Shown: piece by piece, positions 26,403-34,885 of the stretch
Numbering within the stretch: the first letter of the stretch is position 1
Layout: each line of letters begins with the position of its first letter
DNA from: Pannonibacter phragmitetus DSM 14782
Lineage (GTDB): Bacteria; Pseudomonadota; Alphaproteobacteria; Rhizobiales; Stappiaceae
Direction: 5' to 3'
Assembly (NCBI RefSeq): GCF_000382365.1
Contig: NZ_KB908220.1
Span: forward strand, 150,805-214,804
Length of the DNA: 64,000 bases
Translations under genes and position numbers: made by a program
The notes under the pieces: model-generated
The model's input: only the letters and a program-made list of their open reading frames with translations
The model's database searches: none
Told to the model about the DNA's origin: nothing

Positions 26403-27914
26403 TCAGTCTTCCTTTTTCAGGCCGGTCAGGCGGATCATGCCGTCCGGCGAGGCAACGAAGCCGGTGACATTCTTCTGCATCGCCCAGATCCAGGACTGGT
26501 GCCCGAGATAGATGATCGGCATATCGTCGTTGAGGATCACGCTCGCCGCATCATACTTTTCCTTGCGCACGGCATCATCCGTCGAGGCACGCGCCTCGTT
26601 CAGAAGCCGGTCGACTTCCGGATTGCAGTACTTGGTGTCGTTGATGCCGCCATTGCAGCTGATGAACTGGTGGATGTTGCCATCCGGATCGACACGGCCC
26701 GACCAGTCCGAACGCGACAGCTGATAGTTTCCGCGCGTCTGCTCGTCGAGCAGCGTGGCAAACTCGGTCGACTTCAGGCTGACGTCAAAGCCCGCTTCCG
26801 CCACCATAGACTGCACCACCTGCATCATCTGCTGGGCAACCGGATTGTTGGCGACCTGAAGCTCGATGGGCACGCGGTCGTATCCGGCCTCCTGCATCAG
26901 TTCCTTGGCCTTTTCAACATCACGGGCAGGCACGGGAAGCGCGGCATTGAACCACGGGCTGTTCGGCGGGAACGGCTGGTTGCCGCCAACGGCCGTGCCT
27001 TCATAGACGATCTGGTTCAGGGCATCGCGGTCGATGGACAGCGAGAACGCCTGACGCAGGCGCTTGTCCTTGCCGAAAGGATTGTCGGCCCGCGGACCAT
27101 TGGCGATGTTCACATAAAGCGCCATGTAGCCGATGTTGACCACATCCGCATAGGTGAGCTTCGCATTCGCCTTCACCGCCGCAGCATCGGTGGGGGCAAG
27201 ACGCTCGATCATGTCGAGATCACCCGACTGCAGGTTGGCCAGCCGGACGGTGGAATCGGGGATCGGCAGATAGGTAACCTTGTCGATGAAGACATTGTCC
27301 TTGTTCCAGTAGTCCTGGAACTTCTCCAGCACGATCCGGTCCTGCTGGATGCGCTCGACAAACTTGAACGGCCCTGCGCAAACCGGGCTGGAGCCGAAGT
27401 TGGCCCCAAGCTTTTCAGCCGCTGCCGGGGAGACGATCATGCCGGCCCGGTCCGACAACTGGGCCAGCAGCGTCACGTCGGGCTTCTTCAGCGTGAACAC
27501 GACCTCGAGCGGCCCCGTTGCCTCGATCTTCTCGACCGAGGACAGCTCGCTCTTGCGGCGGGACTCGGGCAGCGTCATGTTGCGCTCGATGGTGGCCACC
27601 ACGGCCGCAGCGTCCATGTCCGTGCCGTCATGGAACTTCACGCCCTCGCGCAGCTTCATCGTCAGGGCCATGCCGTCCTCCGACCAGGCCCATTCCGTTG
27701 CCAGCTGCGGGATGATCTTCAGATCCGGCGACACATCAACCAGCTTGTCGCACATGGCGGTGTAGACGATGCGCCCGACAAAAGTGCGCGACTGCGCCGG
27801 GTCCAGCACATCGGCATCATCCTGCAGGCCGATCTTCAGCTCGGCGGCGGCAACGGGCAGCGCCGAAAGCGCCCCAAAGGCGAGCGCTGTCGTCAGGCGC
27901 AAAAGTCGGGTCAT
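26403..27914 (-). CDS. Peptide ABC importer solute-binding protein (family 5)
   Basis: The 503-residue protein has a signal peptide (LLRLTTALAFGALSALPVAAA). The SBP_bac_5 fold reads ELKIGLQDDADVLDPAQSRTFVG at the start, then LAPTDAAAVKANAKL and the RQAFSLSIDRDALNQIVYEG signature. It would capture a peptide or opine-like ligand in the periplasm. The start has GAGGAG 6 nt upstream. It is first of the transport genes after gntR. No lipobox is present, so it is soluble. Ligand is unknown; cotranscribed gamma-glutamyltransferase points to gamma-glutamyl compounds or glutathione-like peptides (inference). Confidence 0.93.
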   Translation of the reverse strand: MTRLLRLTTALAFGALSALPVAAAELKIGLQDDADVLDPAQSRTFVGRIVYTAMCDKLVDVSPDLKIIPQLATEWAWSEDGMALTMKLREGVKFHDGTDMDAAAVVATIERNMTLPESRRKSELSSVEKIEATGPLEVVFTLKKPDVTLLAQLSDRAGMIVSPAAAEKLGANFGSSPVCAGPFKFVERIQQDRIVLEKFQDYWNKDNVFIDKVTYLPIPDSTVRLANLQSGDLDMIERLAPTDAAAVKANAKLTYADVVNIGYMALYVNIANGPRADNPFGKDKRLRQAFSLSIDRDALNQIVYEGTAVGGNQPFPPNSPWFNAALPVPARDVEKAKELMQEAGYDRVPIELQVANNPVAQQMMQVVQSMVAEAGFDVSLKSTEFATLLDEQTRGNYQLSRSDWSGRVDPDGNIHQFISCNGGINDTKYCNPEVDRLLNEARASTDDAVRKEKYDAASVILNDDMPIIYLGHQSWIWAMQKNVTGFVASPDGMIRLTGLKKED

Positions 27915-27988
27915 GCCATTCTCCTCTGTTCCATTGGTTCTGTTGGCTCACAAGGGACCGGCTTGTCTGTGCCGGCTTGTCCCGTCAT

Positions 27989-28071
27989 CCGGGCGGCTTT
28001 CCGCCCGGTGATTTCCGCTTCGGGCGGCTTTCCGCCCGGTGAAGCTCTGTTTCCGGGCGGGAACCGCCCGG
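27989..28071. repeat. Three tandem GGGCGG...CCGCCC hairpins between gntR and the binding-protein gene
   Basis: Three stem-loops follow one another: CCGGGCGG-CTTT-CCGCCCGG (27989-28008), CGGGCGG-CTTT-CCGCCCG (28021-28038) and CCGGGCGG-GAA-CCGCCCGG (28053-28071), each followed by GTGA. Copies 1 and 2 are nearly identical over 20 bases, implying local duplication. They sit in the 164-bp gap between gntR and the solute-binding gene and may terminate or stabilise part of the transcript. Confidence 0.8.
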
Positions 28072-28078
28072 TGAAGTC

Positions 28079-28834
28079 TCAGGAGGCGATTGCCTCGTCA
28101 GCCGCGTCTGGCGCAGGCGTCTCATGATCGAGCGATGTCGCGCGGATGAGGCGCTCCTGCAGCATCAGGAGGTGCTGGCGCATCGCCTCCCCCGCCCGCG
28201 CCGGGTCACGCGCGGCGATCGCGGCAATAATGTCCTCGTGCTGTGCATAGGCCATGCTGATGCCCGTGCCGGTGCGGGCCCGCTCGCGGATGTTCTGCCA
28301 GGCCTCATCCTGCCGGACCTGGTTGATCACATCGAAAATGGTGAGGAACAGCCCGTTGCGCGCGCTCTGGGCGATCTGCCGGTGCAGGGCGCCATCCCAC
28401 AATTCACGGGCATCGGCGTCATCACTCTCCTTGATGCGCCGGGCAAGATCACGCATGCGCGCCAGCTCCGCAGGCTTGGCCCGCAGTGCCGCCAGCTGCG
28501 CCAGTTGCGGCTCGATTCGCAGGCGCACCTCCATGATTTCCATGAAGTCGGTGCCTGCAACAATCGCATCAACCCCTTGCGCAAGGCCGCCCGGCCGCTG
28601 CCCGGCAAAAGTGCCCGCCCCCTGCCGGCGCCAGATCTCGCCTTCGGCTTCCAGCACCTCCAGCGCGCGGCGGATGGCGCGACGCCCGAGGCCGAGCTTG
28701 GCCGAAAGCGCCCGTTCGGTCGGCAGCTTTCCATCCACGCCGAAGTCACCTTCGCGCAGCATGTCGCGCAGCTTCTCCAGCGCGTAATTGGCATTGTCAG
28801 GATGCGGCACAGTCTGGACCATTGAGTGAACCAT
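28079..28834 (-). CDS. GntR-family (FadR subfamily) regulator of the peptide-uptake operon
   Basis: The protein has about 251 residues. The winged helix-turn-helix (about 13-75) reads LPTERALSAKLGLGRRAIRRALEVLEAEG and GAGTFAG. A FadR-type all-helical C-terminal domain (FCD, about 90-230) has MEVRLRIEPQLAQLAALRA, HRQIAQSARN and HEDIIAAIAARD, which carry the usual metal-binding residues. ATG 28834 and ATG 28822 are both possible; neither has a ribosome site, which fits a leaderless or nearly leaderless message starting inside the operator. It is the first gene of the operon it probably represses, and a paired operator lies 209 bp upstream. Confidence 0.9.
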   Translation of the reverse strand: MVHSMVQTVPHPDNANYALEKLRDMLREGDFGVDGKLPTERALSAKLGLGRRAIRRALEVLEAEGEIWRRQGAGTFAGQRPGGLAQGVDAIVAGTDFMEIMEVRLRIEPQLAQLAALRAKPAELARMRDLARRIKESDDADARELWDGALHRQIAQSARNGLFLTIFDVINQVRQDEAWQNIRERARTGTGISMAYAQHEDIIAAIAARDPARAGEAMRQHLLMLQERLIRATSLDHETPAPDAADEAIAS

Positions 28835-28850
28835 TTTCAAGATTGGTTCA
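28827..28850. promoter_or_regulatory. GntR operator O1 (TGAACCA-N10-TGGTTCA)
   Basis: The 7-bp arms at 28827-28833 and 28844-28850 are perfect inverted copies 10 bp apart. The site covers the predicted -10/+1 region and the first codons of gntR, where a bound repressor would block transcription. The same arms and spacing recur at 29036-29059. Confidence 0.75.
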
Positions 28851-28879
28851 TCCTGTTAGACGACGCGGCAGTCTGTCAA
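28850..28879 (-). promoter_or_regulatory. Predicted promoter of the gntR operon
   Basis: On the minus strand a perfect -35 TTGACA (28879-28874) is followed after 18 bp by CAGGAT (28855-28850) as a weak -10. Transcription would start near 28843, inside operator O1 and only a few bases before the gntR start. Confidence 0.5.
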
Positions 28880-29035
28880 GCGGCAAAGCTAAGCAAATGG
28901 CACGCCCAAAGACTGTGCAAATGCCCATCATTTTCGCGGGTAATCTGGAGATGGTTTGACGCCGCGCCCCGGGGCGCGCGCCTCACCCCACAACGGCGAA
29001 CGGTAACGGCAGACTCCGGAGACAGGAGAAAGATG

Positions 29036-29059
29036 TGAACCAATGCAGGATCTGGTTCA
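29036..29059. promoter_or_regulatory. GntR operator O2 (TGAACCA-N10-TGGTTCA)
   Basis: The arms (29036-29042, 29053-29059) and the 10-bp spacer length equal those of O1, while the spacer sequence differs, so the arms are under selection. Centre-to-centre distance to O1 is 209 bp, close to 20 helical turns, which would suit a looped repressor complex. It lies 5 bp beyond the stop of the racemase gene. Confidence 0.7.
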
Positions 29060-29064
29060 GTACC

Positions 29065-29772
29065 TCAAATCTGCCCGCAGGCCGCCTGATGCAGCCAGCG
29101 GCCGAGGGTGAGGATGTCGAAGACCGGCAGGCCGAAGCGCAGCCGTAAGGCAGACGAGAACGGCGGCAGGTTGGTGCATTCCAGCAAGAGTGCGCCGGTG
29201 GAGGGATGCTCCGCGATCAGCCGCTCTGCCACCCCCTCCAGCTCCGCCTGAAGTGCAGGTGCATCATAGGCCGCCCCGCCCTCGATCAGGCTGCGGAAAG
29301 CCCCGCCCTGCGGCAGGCCCGCAACCGGCGTTGCCGGATCAGCGCCCACACCCTCAAAGTGCGCAGGGCCAAGGGAGCCAGCATCATAGGTGATCACCCC
29401 GACCGTGCGCCCCTTGGGCAGGAGGCTGGCAATCACCGGGATCTGCAACAGGCTGGAGGTGGCCAGCGGCAGGGACAGACGGGTGGCAAGTGCCGGCTGG
29501 CGCGCCGCCAGAAAGCCGCAGGAGGTGATGAGCGCCACGGCGCCCTGCTCCCGCAACGCCTCTCCGGCGGCGGCGAAGGCATCCAGCAGATCCGCATCAT
29601 CCCCACCCACCACCTTGCGCGCCGTTGCACCGCTGACAGTCCGGTACAGCACCGGAAACGGCCAGCTGGCCGCATTGCCCACATCGCCTGGCGGGCGCTC
29701 AAAAGCGGTGTCCAGCATGATGATGCCCAGCGGCGGCACCGGTGCGGCAGCGGCATGATCCATGATCTGCAA
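29065..29772 (-). CDS. Aspartate/glutamate racemase-family protein
   Basis: The protein has about 235 residues. The two catalytic-type cysteines of the Asp/Glu racemase superfamily are visible in ITSCGFLA and LLECTNLPP. PLGIIMLDT near the start and RTVGVITYDAGSL in the middle match the two-domain fold. The start is uncertain: TTG 29772 has GGGGA 6-7 nt upstream, while ATG 29763 and GTG 29808 are alternatives. It lies directly upstream of the GntR-controlled peptide-uptake operon on the same strand, so racemising or processing an amino acid released by that pathway is possible (inference). Substrate unknown. Confidence 0.78.
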   Translation of the reverse strand: MQIMDHAAAAPVPPLGIIMLDTAFERPPGDVGNAASWPFPVLYRTVSGATARKVVGGDDADLLDAFAAAGEALREQGAVALITSCGFLAARQPALATRLSLPLATSSLLQIPVIASLLPKGRTVGVITYDAGSLGPAHFEGVGADPATPVAGLPQGGAFRSLIEGGAAYDAPALQAELEGVAERLIAEHPSTGALLLECTNLPPFSSALRLRFGLPVFDILTLGRWLHQAACGQI

Positions 29773-29881
29773 CGGTTTTCCCCGTGTTGAAAAATTCTGC
29801 CCTGCCACATTAAAACACTGGCAGGCCGGACCTGATCAGGATTAGCTCTAGCGCAGCAAAGGCATCAGGGACACCGGCACG

Positions 29882-30493
29882 ATGAGCATCATCACCAGCA
29901 TTGACGATCTGGAAAAACTCTATGGCACTGCGGGCCCTGCTTCCACCGTCAAGGAAAGCCCGCGCATCACGCCGGAATACCGCCGCCTGATCGAAGCCGC
30001 ACCCTTCTGCGCGCTGGCCACCAGCGGTCCGGAGGGGCTGGACTGTTCGCCGCGCGGCGACAAGGGCTCCTGCGTCATCATCGAGAATGACACCACCCTG
30101 CTGATGCCCGACCGGCGCGGCAACAACCGGATCGATTCCTTGCGCAATGTGGTGCGCGATCCGCGCGTGGCGCTGATGTTCCTCATTCCCGGCCATGGCA
30201 ACGCCCTGCGCGTCAATGGCCGCGCCGTTGTCAGCATCGATGAGGCGCTGCTGACCCGGCTGGAAATGGAAGGAAAGCGGCCTCGCTCCGTTCTCGTCAT
30301 TTCCATCGAAACCATCTACTTCCAGTGCGCCCGCGCCATCATGCGCGCCGGACTGTGGGACACCGCCGCCCATGTGGACTCCAGCACCCTGCCGACGCCG
30401 GGCCAGATCCTCGCCAGCCTGTCCGATGGCAGCGTCGGCGGCGAGGCCTATGACAAGGAATGGCCAGAGCGCGCCCGCACGAGCATGTGGTGA
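29882..30493 (+). CDS. FMN-dependent PPOX-fold flavoprotein (MSMEG_1061-like)
   Basis: The 203-residue protein has the split-barrel flavin-reductase/pyridoxamine-phosphate-oxidase fold. Seen motifs are EAAPFCALATSGPEGLDCSPRGD, then LMPDRRGNNRIDSLRNVVRDPRVALMFLIPG and LRVNGRAVV, which line the FMN site. The ending, RAIMRAGLWD, is typical of the MSMEG_1061-type subfamily. It is probably a cytosolic FMN-dependent reductase or oxidase; the substrate is unknown. A DUF2306 gene follows after 9 bp, suggesting a two-gene operon. Confidence 0.87.
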   Translation: MSIITSIDDLEKLYGTAGPASTVKESPRITPEYRRLIEAAPFCALATSGPEGLDCSPRGDKGSCVIIENDTTLLMPDRRGNNRIDSLRNVVRDPRVALMFLIPGHGNALRVNGRAVVSIDEALLTRLEMEGKRPRSVLVISIETIYFQCARAIMRAGLWDTAAHVDSSTLPTPGQILASLSDGSVGGEAYDKEWPERARTSMW

Positions 30494-30502
30494 GGTGGCG
30501 CC

Positions 30503-30928
30503 ATGACACTTGAGCCGCTTCTGGCAGCAGGCCCCATCATTGCGACGCATGCCCTTGCCGCCATCGCCGCTGCCGTTCTGGGCGCGATGCAGCTGGCCGC
30601 ACCGAAGGGAACCCTTCCCCACCGCAGCCTTGGCTATCTCTGGGCAGGGCTGATGCTCTGGGTCGCCGGGTCCAGCCTCTTCATTCACGAGCTGCGGATG
30701 ACCGGCCCCTTCAGCCCCATCCACATTCTCTCGCTCATCACCCTCATCGGCGTTCCCGCTGCCGTTTACGCGGCCCGGCGCGGCAGGCTGGCCACGCATC
30801 GCAAGGCCATGCAGCACATCATGTTCTGGGCGTTGCTGGTGGCCGGGCTCTTCACGTTCATGCCGGGCCGCATCATGCATCAGGTTCTCTTCGGCCCGCC
30901 CGCCACCTCCTCCGCAGTCAGCAACTGA
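30503..30928 (+). CDS. DUF2306 membrane protein
   Basis: The 141-residue protein has four transmembrane helices (about 10-32, 44-66, 74-92 and 108-128). It ends with the conserved wording RLATHRKAMQHIMF and FMPGRIMHQVLFG, which identifies DUF2306. The conserved His residues near membrane boundaries may bind a cofactor, but no function is established. The start has GAGG 7 nt upstream and follows the PPOX gene by 9 bp. Confidence 0.85.
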   Translation: MTLEPLLAAGPIIATHALAAIAAAVLGAMQLAAPKGTLPHRSLGYLWAGLMLWVAGSSLFIHELRMTGPFSPIHILSLITLIGVPAAVYAARRGRLATHRKAMQHIMFWALLVAGLFTFMPGRIMHQVLFGPPATSSAVSN

Positions 30929-30997
30929 CGTTTGGCATCTGGAAACTCTTGCCCCATATGAAGGCAGAACGCCTGCCGCCAACCATTGGAAAATCTC

Positions 30998-33043
30998 ATG
31001 TCCGGAAACCCTCTCCTCACTGTCTGGTCCACGCCCTTTGGCCTGCCGCCCTTCGCTGACATCACCCCGGCGCATTTCCGCGAGGCCTTTGAAACGGCCA
31101 TGCAGAGCGCACGCAAGGAAATCAACGCCATCGCAGATCAGGCAGAGGCACCAAGCTTTTCCAATACGATCATTGCCCTTGAAACGGCTGGCGAGGACCT
31201 GTCCCGCGTTGCCCGCACCTTCTTCAACCTGACTGGCGCGCACACCAGCGCCGAACTTCAGGACATCGAGCGCGACATGGCGCCGAAGCTCGCCAAGCAC
31301 GGCTCCGACACCATGCTGAACCCGAAGCTGGCCGCCCGCGTGTTTGACCTTTGGGAGCGGCGCGAGAGCCTCGGCCTGACTGGCGAGGAACTGCGGGTGC
31401 TGGAGCGCTACAAGCTGGGCTTCACCCGCTCGGGCGCAGGGCTGGACGAGACCGGCAAGGCCCGCATGGCAGAAATCGGCCAGGAGCTGGCGACCCTCGG
31501 CACCCGCTTTGCCCAGAACGTGCTGAAGGATGAATCCAGCTATCAGCTCGTGCTGGAAACGGAGGAAGACCGCGCCGGCCTGCCCGACTTCCTGCTTGCA
31601 GCAGCCGCTGCCGCCGCCCGCGACCGGGGGCTGGAGGGCAAGCACGTGATCACCCTCTCGCGCTCCTCCATCGAGCCCTTCCTGCAATTCTCCACCAACC
31701 GGGAAAAGCGCGAGGAGGCCTTCAAGGCCTGGGCTGCACGCGGCGAGACCGGCGGGGAGACCGACAACCGCGAAACCGTGGCCCGCACGCTGGCCCTGCG
31801 CGCCGAAAAGGCGCAGCTGCTCGGCTATCCGCATTATGCCGCCTACAAGCTGGACGACTGCATGGCCAAGACGCCGGAGGCCGTGCGCGCCCTCCTGACC
31901 CGCGTGTGGACGCCTGCCGTGGCGCAGGCCCGCACCGAGCGCGGCAAGCTGGCGGAAGCCGCCCGTGCGGAGGGCAACAACGCCCCCATCGCCCCATGGG
32001 ACTGGCGCTATTATTCCGAGAAGGTGCGCAAGCGCGACCATGACCTCGATGAGGCGGAGCTGAAGCCCTACCTTCAGCTCGGCAAGATGATCGAAGCCGC
32101 CTTCGACACCGCCACACGCCTGTTCGGCCTCACTTTCGAGGAGAAGAAGGGTCTGCCGGTCTATCACCCGGATGTGCGCGTCTTCGAGGTGCTAGGCCGC
32201 GACGGCAAGCATGTGGGCCTCTTCCTCGGCGATTATTTCGCCCGCCCCTCCAAGCGCTCCGGCGCCTGGATGAGCGCCTTCCGCTCGCAGCACCGGGCGA
32301 AGGGTGAGGTCACCCCTATCATTGTCAATGTCATGAACTTCTCGAAGGGCGCCGATGGCGAGGCCGCCCTGCTGACCTTTGACGATGCCCGCACCCTCTT
32401 CCACGAATTCGGCCACGGGCTGCATGGCCTGTTGTCCAATGTCACCTACCCGTCCATTTCCGGAACGTCCGTGGCGCGGGACTTCGTGGAACTGCCCTCG
32501 CAGCTTTATGAGCACTGGCTGAGCCAGCCGGAGGTGCTGTCCCGCTTTGCCGTGCATTACAAGACCGGCGAGCCCATGCCCAAGGCGCTGCTCGACAAGG
32601 TGCTGGGCGCACGCAATTTCAATCAGGGCTTTGCCACGGTGGAATACACCGCCTGCGCCCTCCTCGACCTCAATCTCCACGAGATCGCGGACCCGGCGGG
32701 CATTGATGTCACGGCCTATGAAAAGACGGCGCTGGCGGAAATCGGCATGCCGGACGAAATCATCATGCGCCACCGCATCCCGCATTTCTCCCACGCCTTT
32801 TCGGGCGAAGGCTATTCCTCCGGCTACTACAGCTACATGTGGTCAGAGGTGATGGACGCGGACGCCTTCGGCGCCTTCGAGGAAACCGGCAACATCTTCG
32901 ACCCCGCCACCGCCACCCGCCTCCACGACTTCATCTACTCCGCCGGCGGCCGCCAGGACCCCGAAGAAGCCTACAAATCCTTCCGCGGCCGCGGCCCGGA
33001 CATTGATGCGCTGCTGGAAAAGCGCGGACTGAAGGCGGCTTGA
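30998..33043 (+). CDS. M3-family zinc oligopeptidase (Dcp/OpdA type)
   Basis: The protein has 681 residues, the usual length for cytosolic M3A oligopeptidases. The zinc site is in LFHEFGHGLHGLLS (HExxH with the distal Glu about 25 residues later, in ARDFVELPSQLYEHW). Substrate-binding wording near the C-terminus, HAFSGEGYSSGYYSYMWSEV, is characteristic. It degrades peptides up to about 20 residues and may finish peptides taken up by importers such as the one at 20-28 kb. I chose ATG 30998 over a TTG at 30986. The gene marks the last GC-rich sequence before the AT-rich patch starting at about 33045. Confidence 0.93.
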   Translation: MSGNPLLTVWSTPFGLPPFADITPAHFREAFETAMQSARKEINAIADQAEAPSFSNTIIALETAGEDLSRVARTFFNLTGAHTSAELQDIERDMAPKLAKHGSDTMLNPKLAARVFDLWERRESLGLTGEELRVLERYKLGFTRSGAGLDETGKARMAEIGQELATLGTRFAQNVLKDESSYQLVLETEEDRAGLPDFLLAAAAAAARDRGLEGKHVITLSRSSIEPFLQFSTNREKREEAFKAWAARGETGGETDNRETVARTLALRAEKAQLLGYPHYAAYKLDDCMAKTPEAVRALLTRVWTPAVAQARTERGKLAEAARAEGNNAPIAPWDWRYYSEKVRKRDHDLDEAELKPYLQLGKMIEAAFDTATRLFGLTFEEKKGLPVYHPDVRVFEVLGRDGKHVGLFLGDYFARPSKRSGAWMSAFRSQHRAKGEVTPIIVNVMNFSKGADGEAALLTFDDARTLFHEFGHGLHGLLSNVTYPSISGTSVARDFVELPSQLYEHWLSQPEVLSRFAVHYKTGEPMPKALLDKVLGARNFNQGFATVEYTACALLDLNLHEIADPAGIDVTAYEKTALAEIGMPDEIIMRHRIPHFSHAFSGEGYSSGYYSYMWSEVMDADAFGAFEETGNIFDPATATRLHDFIYSAGGRQDPEEAYKSFRGRGPDIDALLEKRGLKAA

Positions 33044-33098
33044 GAATTAAACATAATTCAAGAGCTAATCTAAAAATTAAGAAATAAGAAGAAAACAA

Positions 33099-34463
33099 AT
33101 GGCAGAAAACTTCAACTATATCTCATTTGGAAGCTGGGAATATTTAGAAAATACAGATAGCGAGATCTCGATGAATCGCGGTCGTATGTTTGAGTACACG
33201 CCGACTGAAATCGAGAAACGCTTGGAAGATTTCGGAGAAACATCGATATCTTTCCTGGAAAAGCTGCCCACATTCCTCTGTAGCGAGATCTATCGCTCCA
33301 AGCCTAATTACTCCATGCTAATACGTTACGGACAGATCAGCAGGACGCATGTAAGCGAAAGAGAAATTACGACTCACTTTGAAAATATAATCGATTTTGG
33401 CAAAGTAGAATTCACAAATTTCGAACAGGCACGAGAAGTCTTCAATGCCGATGGATTTCAGCTTTACCGAACACATTGGGCAGTCCGCAATGGCGATGCT
33501 CGAGAAATATTAAAGAAACTAGAGGAATTCTGCCCAACTCAAAAACTGATGATCAATCAAGTTCTCGCGCAAAAGGGCAATGCGGCAGAGCCCCCACCGC
33601 GCCAGAAGAATATCATCGGAAGCGCAAGTAGTGTCGAAGAGTTCCTAGCATATCTATATGCAATTCCCGCCACTGACTCGACTGAGAACTTTTTTAGAGG
33701 ACACGAGGATCAAAACTTTGAGCTGACACCATCTCTACTGAGGAAAAGGCTCGATGGCGCGTGGCAATATATGCCACATGAGGACCGATTATGCAAAGAA
33801 TTACTCATAGGGCATTACGATGACTTCGAAGGAGATCAATATTGCTTCGATCGTCTTGTGCGCATGCAGCACTATGGATTGCCAACACGTCTCCTCGACA
33901 TAACCAGCAATCCGCTCGTTGCGCTCTTCTTTGCCTGCTATGAAAACGACGAGACAATCAAAACCGACGGCGAAGTGATAATATTCCAAATAAGATCAGA
34001 GAGGATAAAATATTACGATTCCGACACAGTAAGTTGCATTTCCAACTTATCAAATCTTACCTACGATCAGAAAGGGGAAATAGATTTAAGTTTAAGCATG
34101 GAAGATTTTAATAATCTAGCCGTCGCCCAGAAGCTTCTTCATCATATTCGATCAGAGAAGAGTTACTTCGAAGGGCGGATTATGCCCGACGATCTGGGCT
34201 CAATCATTTGCGTAAAGGCCAAGCAGACGAATACTCGCATTAAATCACAATCAGGCGCATTTCTGATCTACGGACACGAGGAAACGCTTCCCGAAGGAGG
34301 CAATGAAGGTATTGAGATTTCACGTATTACGGTCAAAGAAAAACAAAAAATCTTGCAACAACTCGACAGTATCAATATCAACGCAACAACAGTTTACCCA
34401 AGCATAGAACAGACAACAATCCATCTTCGAAATAGAATAAAAAACCTATCCTTCAATAAGTAA
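33099..34463 (+). CDS. FRG-domain protein in AT-rich (foreign) DNA
   Basis: The 454-residue protein has an FRG domain at about 170-400. The FRG signature is ENFFRGHEDQNFELTPSLLR, followed by LVRMQHYGLPTRLLDITSNPLVALFFACYE. FRG domains appear in many suspected phage-defence and toxin proteins, and an enzymatic (ADP-ribosyltransferase-like) role has been proposed; none is proved here. The N-terminal 160 residues are not recognised. Base composition is strikingly AT-rich against the roughly 63% GC neighbours, and codon use (AAA, AAT, ATA) differs, so the gene was acquired by transfer. No partner gene is adjacent, and a ParD-like antitoxin follows about 170 bp later. Confidence 0.82.
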   Translation: MAENFNYISFGSWEYLENTDSEISMNRGRMFEYTPTEIEKRLEDFGETSISFLEKLPTFLCSEIYRSKPNYSMLIRYGQISRTHVSEREITTHFENIIDFGKVEFTNFEQAREVFNADGFQLYRTHWAVRNGDAREILKKLEEFCPTQKLMINQVLAQKGNAAEPPPRQKNIIGSASSVEEFLAYLYAIPATDSTENFFRGHEDQNFELTPSLLRKRLDGAWQYMPHEDRLCKELLIGHYDDFEGDQYCFDRLVRMQHYGLPTRLLDITSNPLVALFFACYENDETIKTDGEVIIFQIRSERIKYYDSDTVSCISNLSNLTYDQKGEIDLSLSMEDFNNLAVAQKLLHHIRSEKSYFEGRIMPDDLGSIICVKAKQTNTRIKSQSGAFLIYGHEETLPEGGNEGIEISRITVKEKQKILQQLDSININATTVYPSIEQTTIHLRNRIKNLSFNK

Positions 34464-34633
34464 ATTTCAATTTTCTTCCGATCACAATTTCCTTCATTTG
34501 AAACTACATTAACCTGAATTACACAACAGAAAAAATTCCCCCACGATCGAGATAAAAATAGTATTGTCGAGGCAATTTTACTAAGATAGTTATTCCAAAC
34601 ATTTAACATGATACCAAGATAGAGATGATGCTA

Positions 34634-34885
34634 ATGGCGACCATGACTGTATCCTTGCCAGATCCCGTAAAGGAATGGATGGAGGAGCAGGCCCGCACCG
34701 GCCACTATGCGAATGCGAGCGACTATGTGCTTGATCTGATCCGCAAGGATCAGGAGCGCAGCAACAAGATTGCGGCCATGCAGCGCCATGTGGATGAAGG
34801 TCTGCAGAGCGGCTTGGGCAGCCGCTTGAAAGAAGAGCTGTTCGCGGCAGCGCTGACACGGACAGCAGCACCGCGCGGCGGCTAG
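34634..34885 (+). CDS. Orphan ParD-family antitoxin
   Basis: The 83-residue protein has an N-terminal ribbon-helix-helix (MTVSLPDPVKEWMEEQARTGHYANASDYVLDLIRKDQ). A charged toxin-binding tail, IAAMQRHVDEGLQSGLGSR, follows, as in ParD antitoxins. Normally parE follows at once, but the 100 bases after the stop encode no ParE-like frame and quickly enter dispersed repeats, so the toxin is missing. The start could also be ATG 34625 or 34643. The gene sits at the edge of the AT-rich patch but is itself GC-rich. Confidence 0.75.
   Translation: MATMTVSLPDPVKEWMEEQARTGHYANASDYVLDLIRKDQERSNKIAAMQRHVDEGLQSGLGSRLKEELFAAALTRTAAPRGG

Noticed and set aside
28826..29038. A 70-residue plus-strand frame between gntR and the racemase gene
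   Set aside because: It overlies the gntR promoter and operator O1, and has no ribosome site or family features.
29810..32167. A 785-residue minus-strand open frame opposite the PPOX, DUF2306 and M3 peptidase genes
   Set aside because: It is antisense to three well-recognised genes, has no family features, and long shadow frames are common at this GC content.
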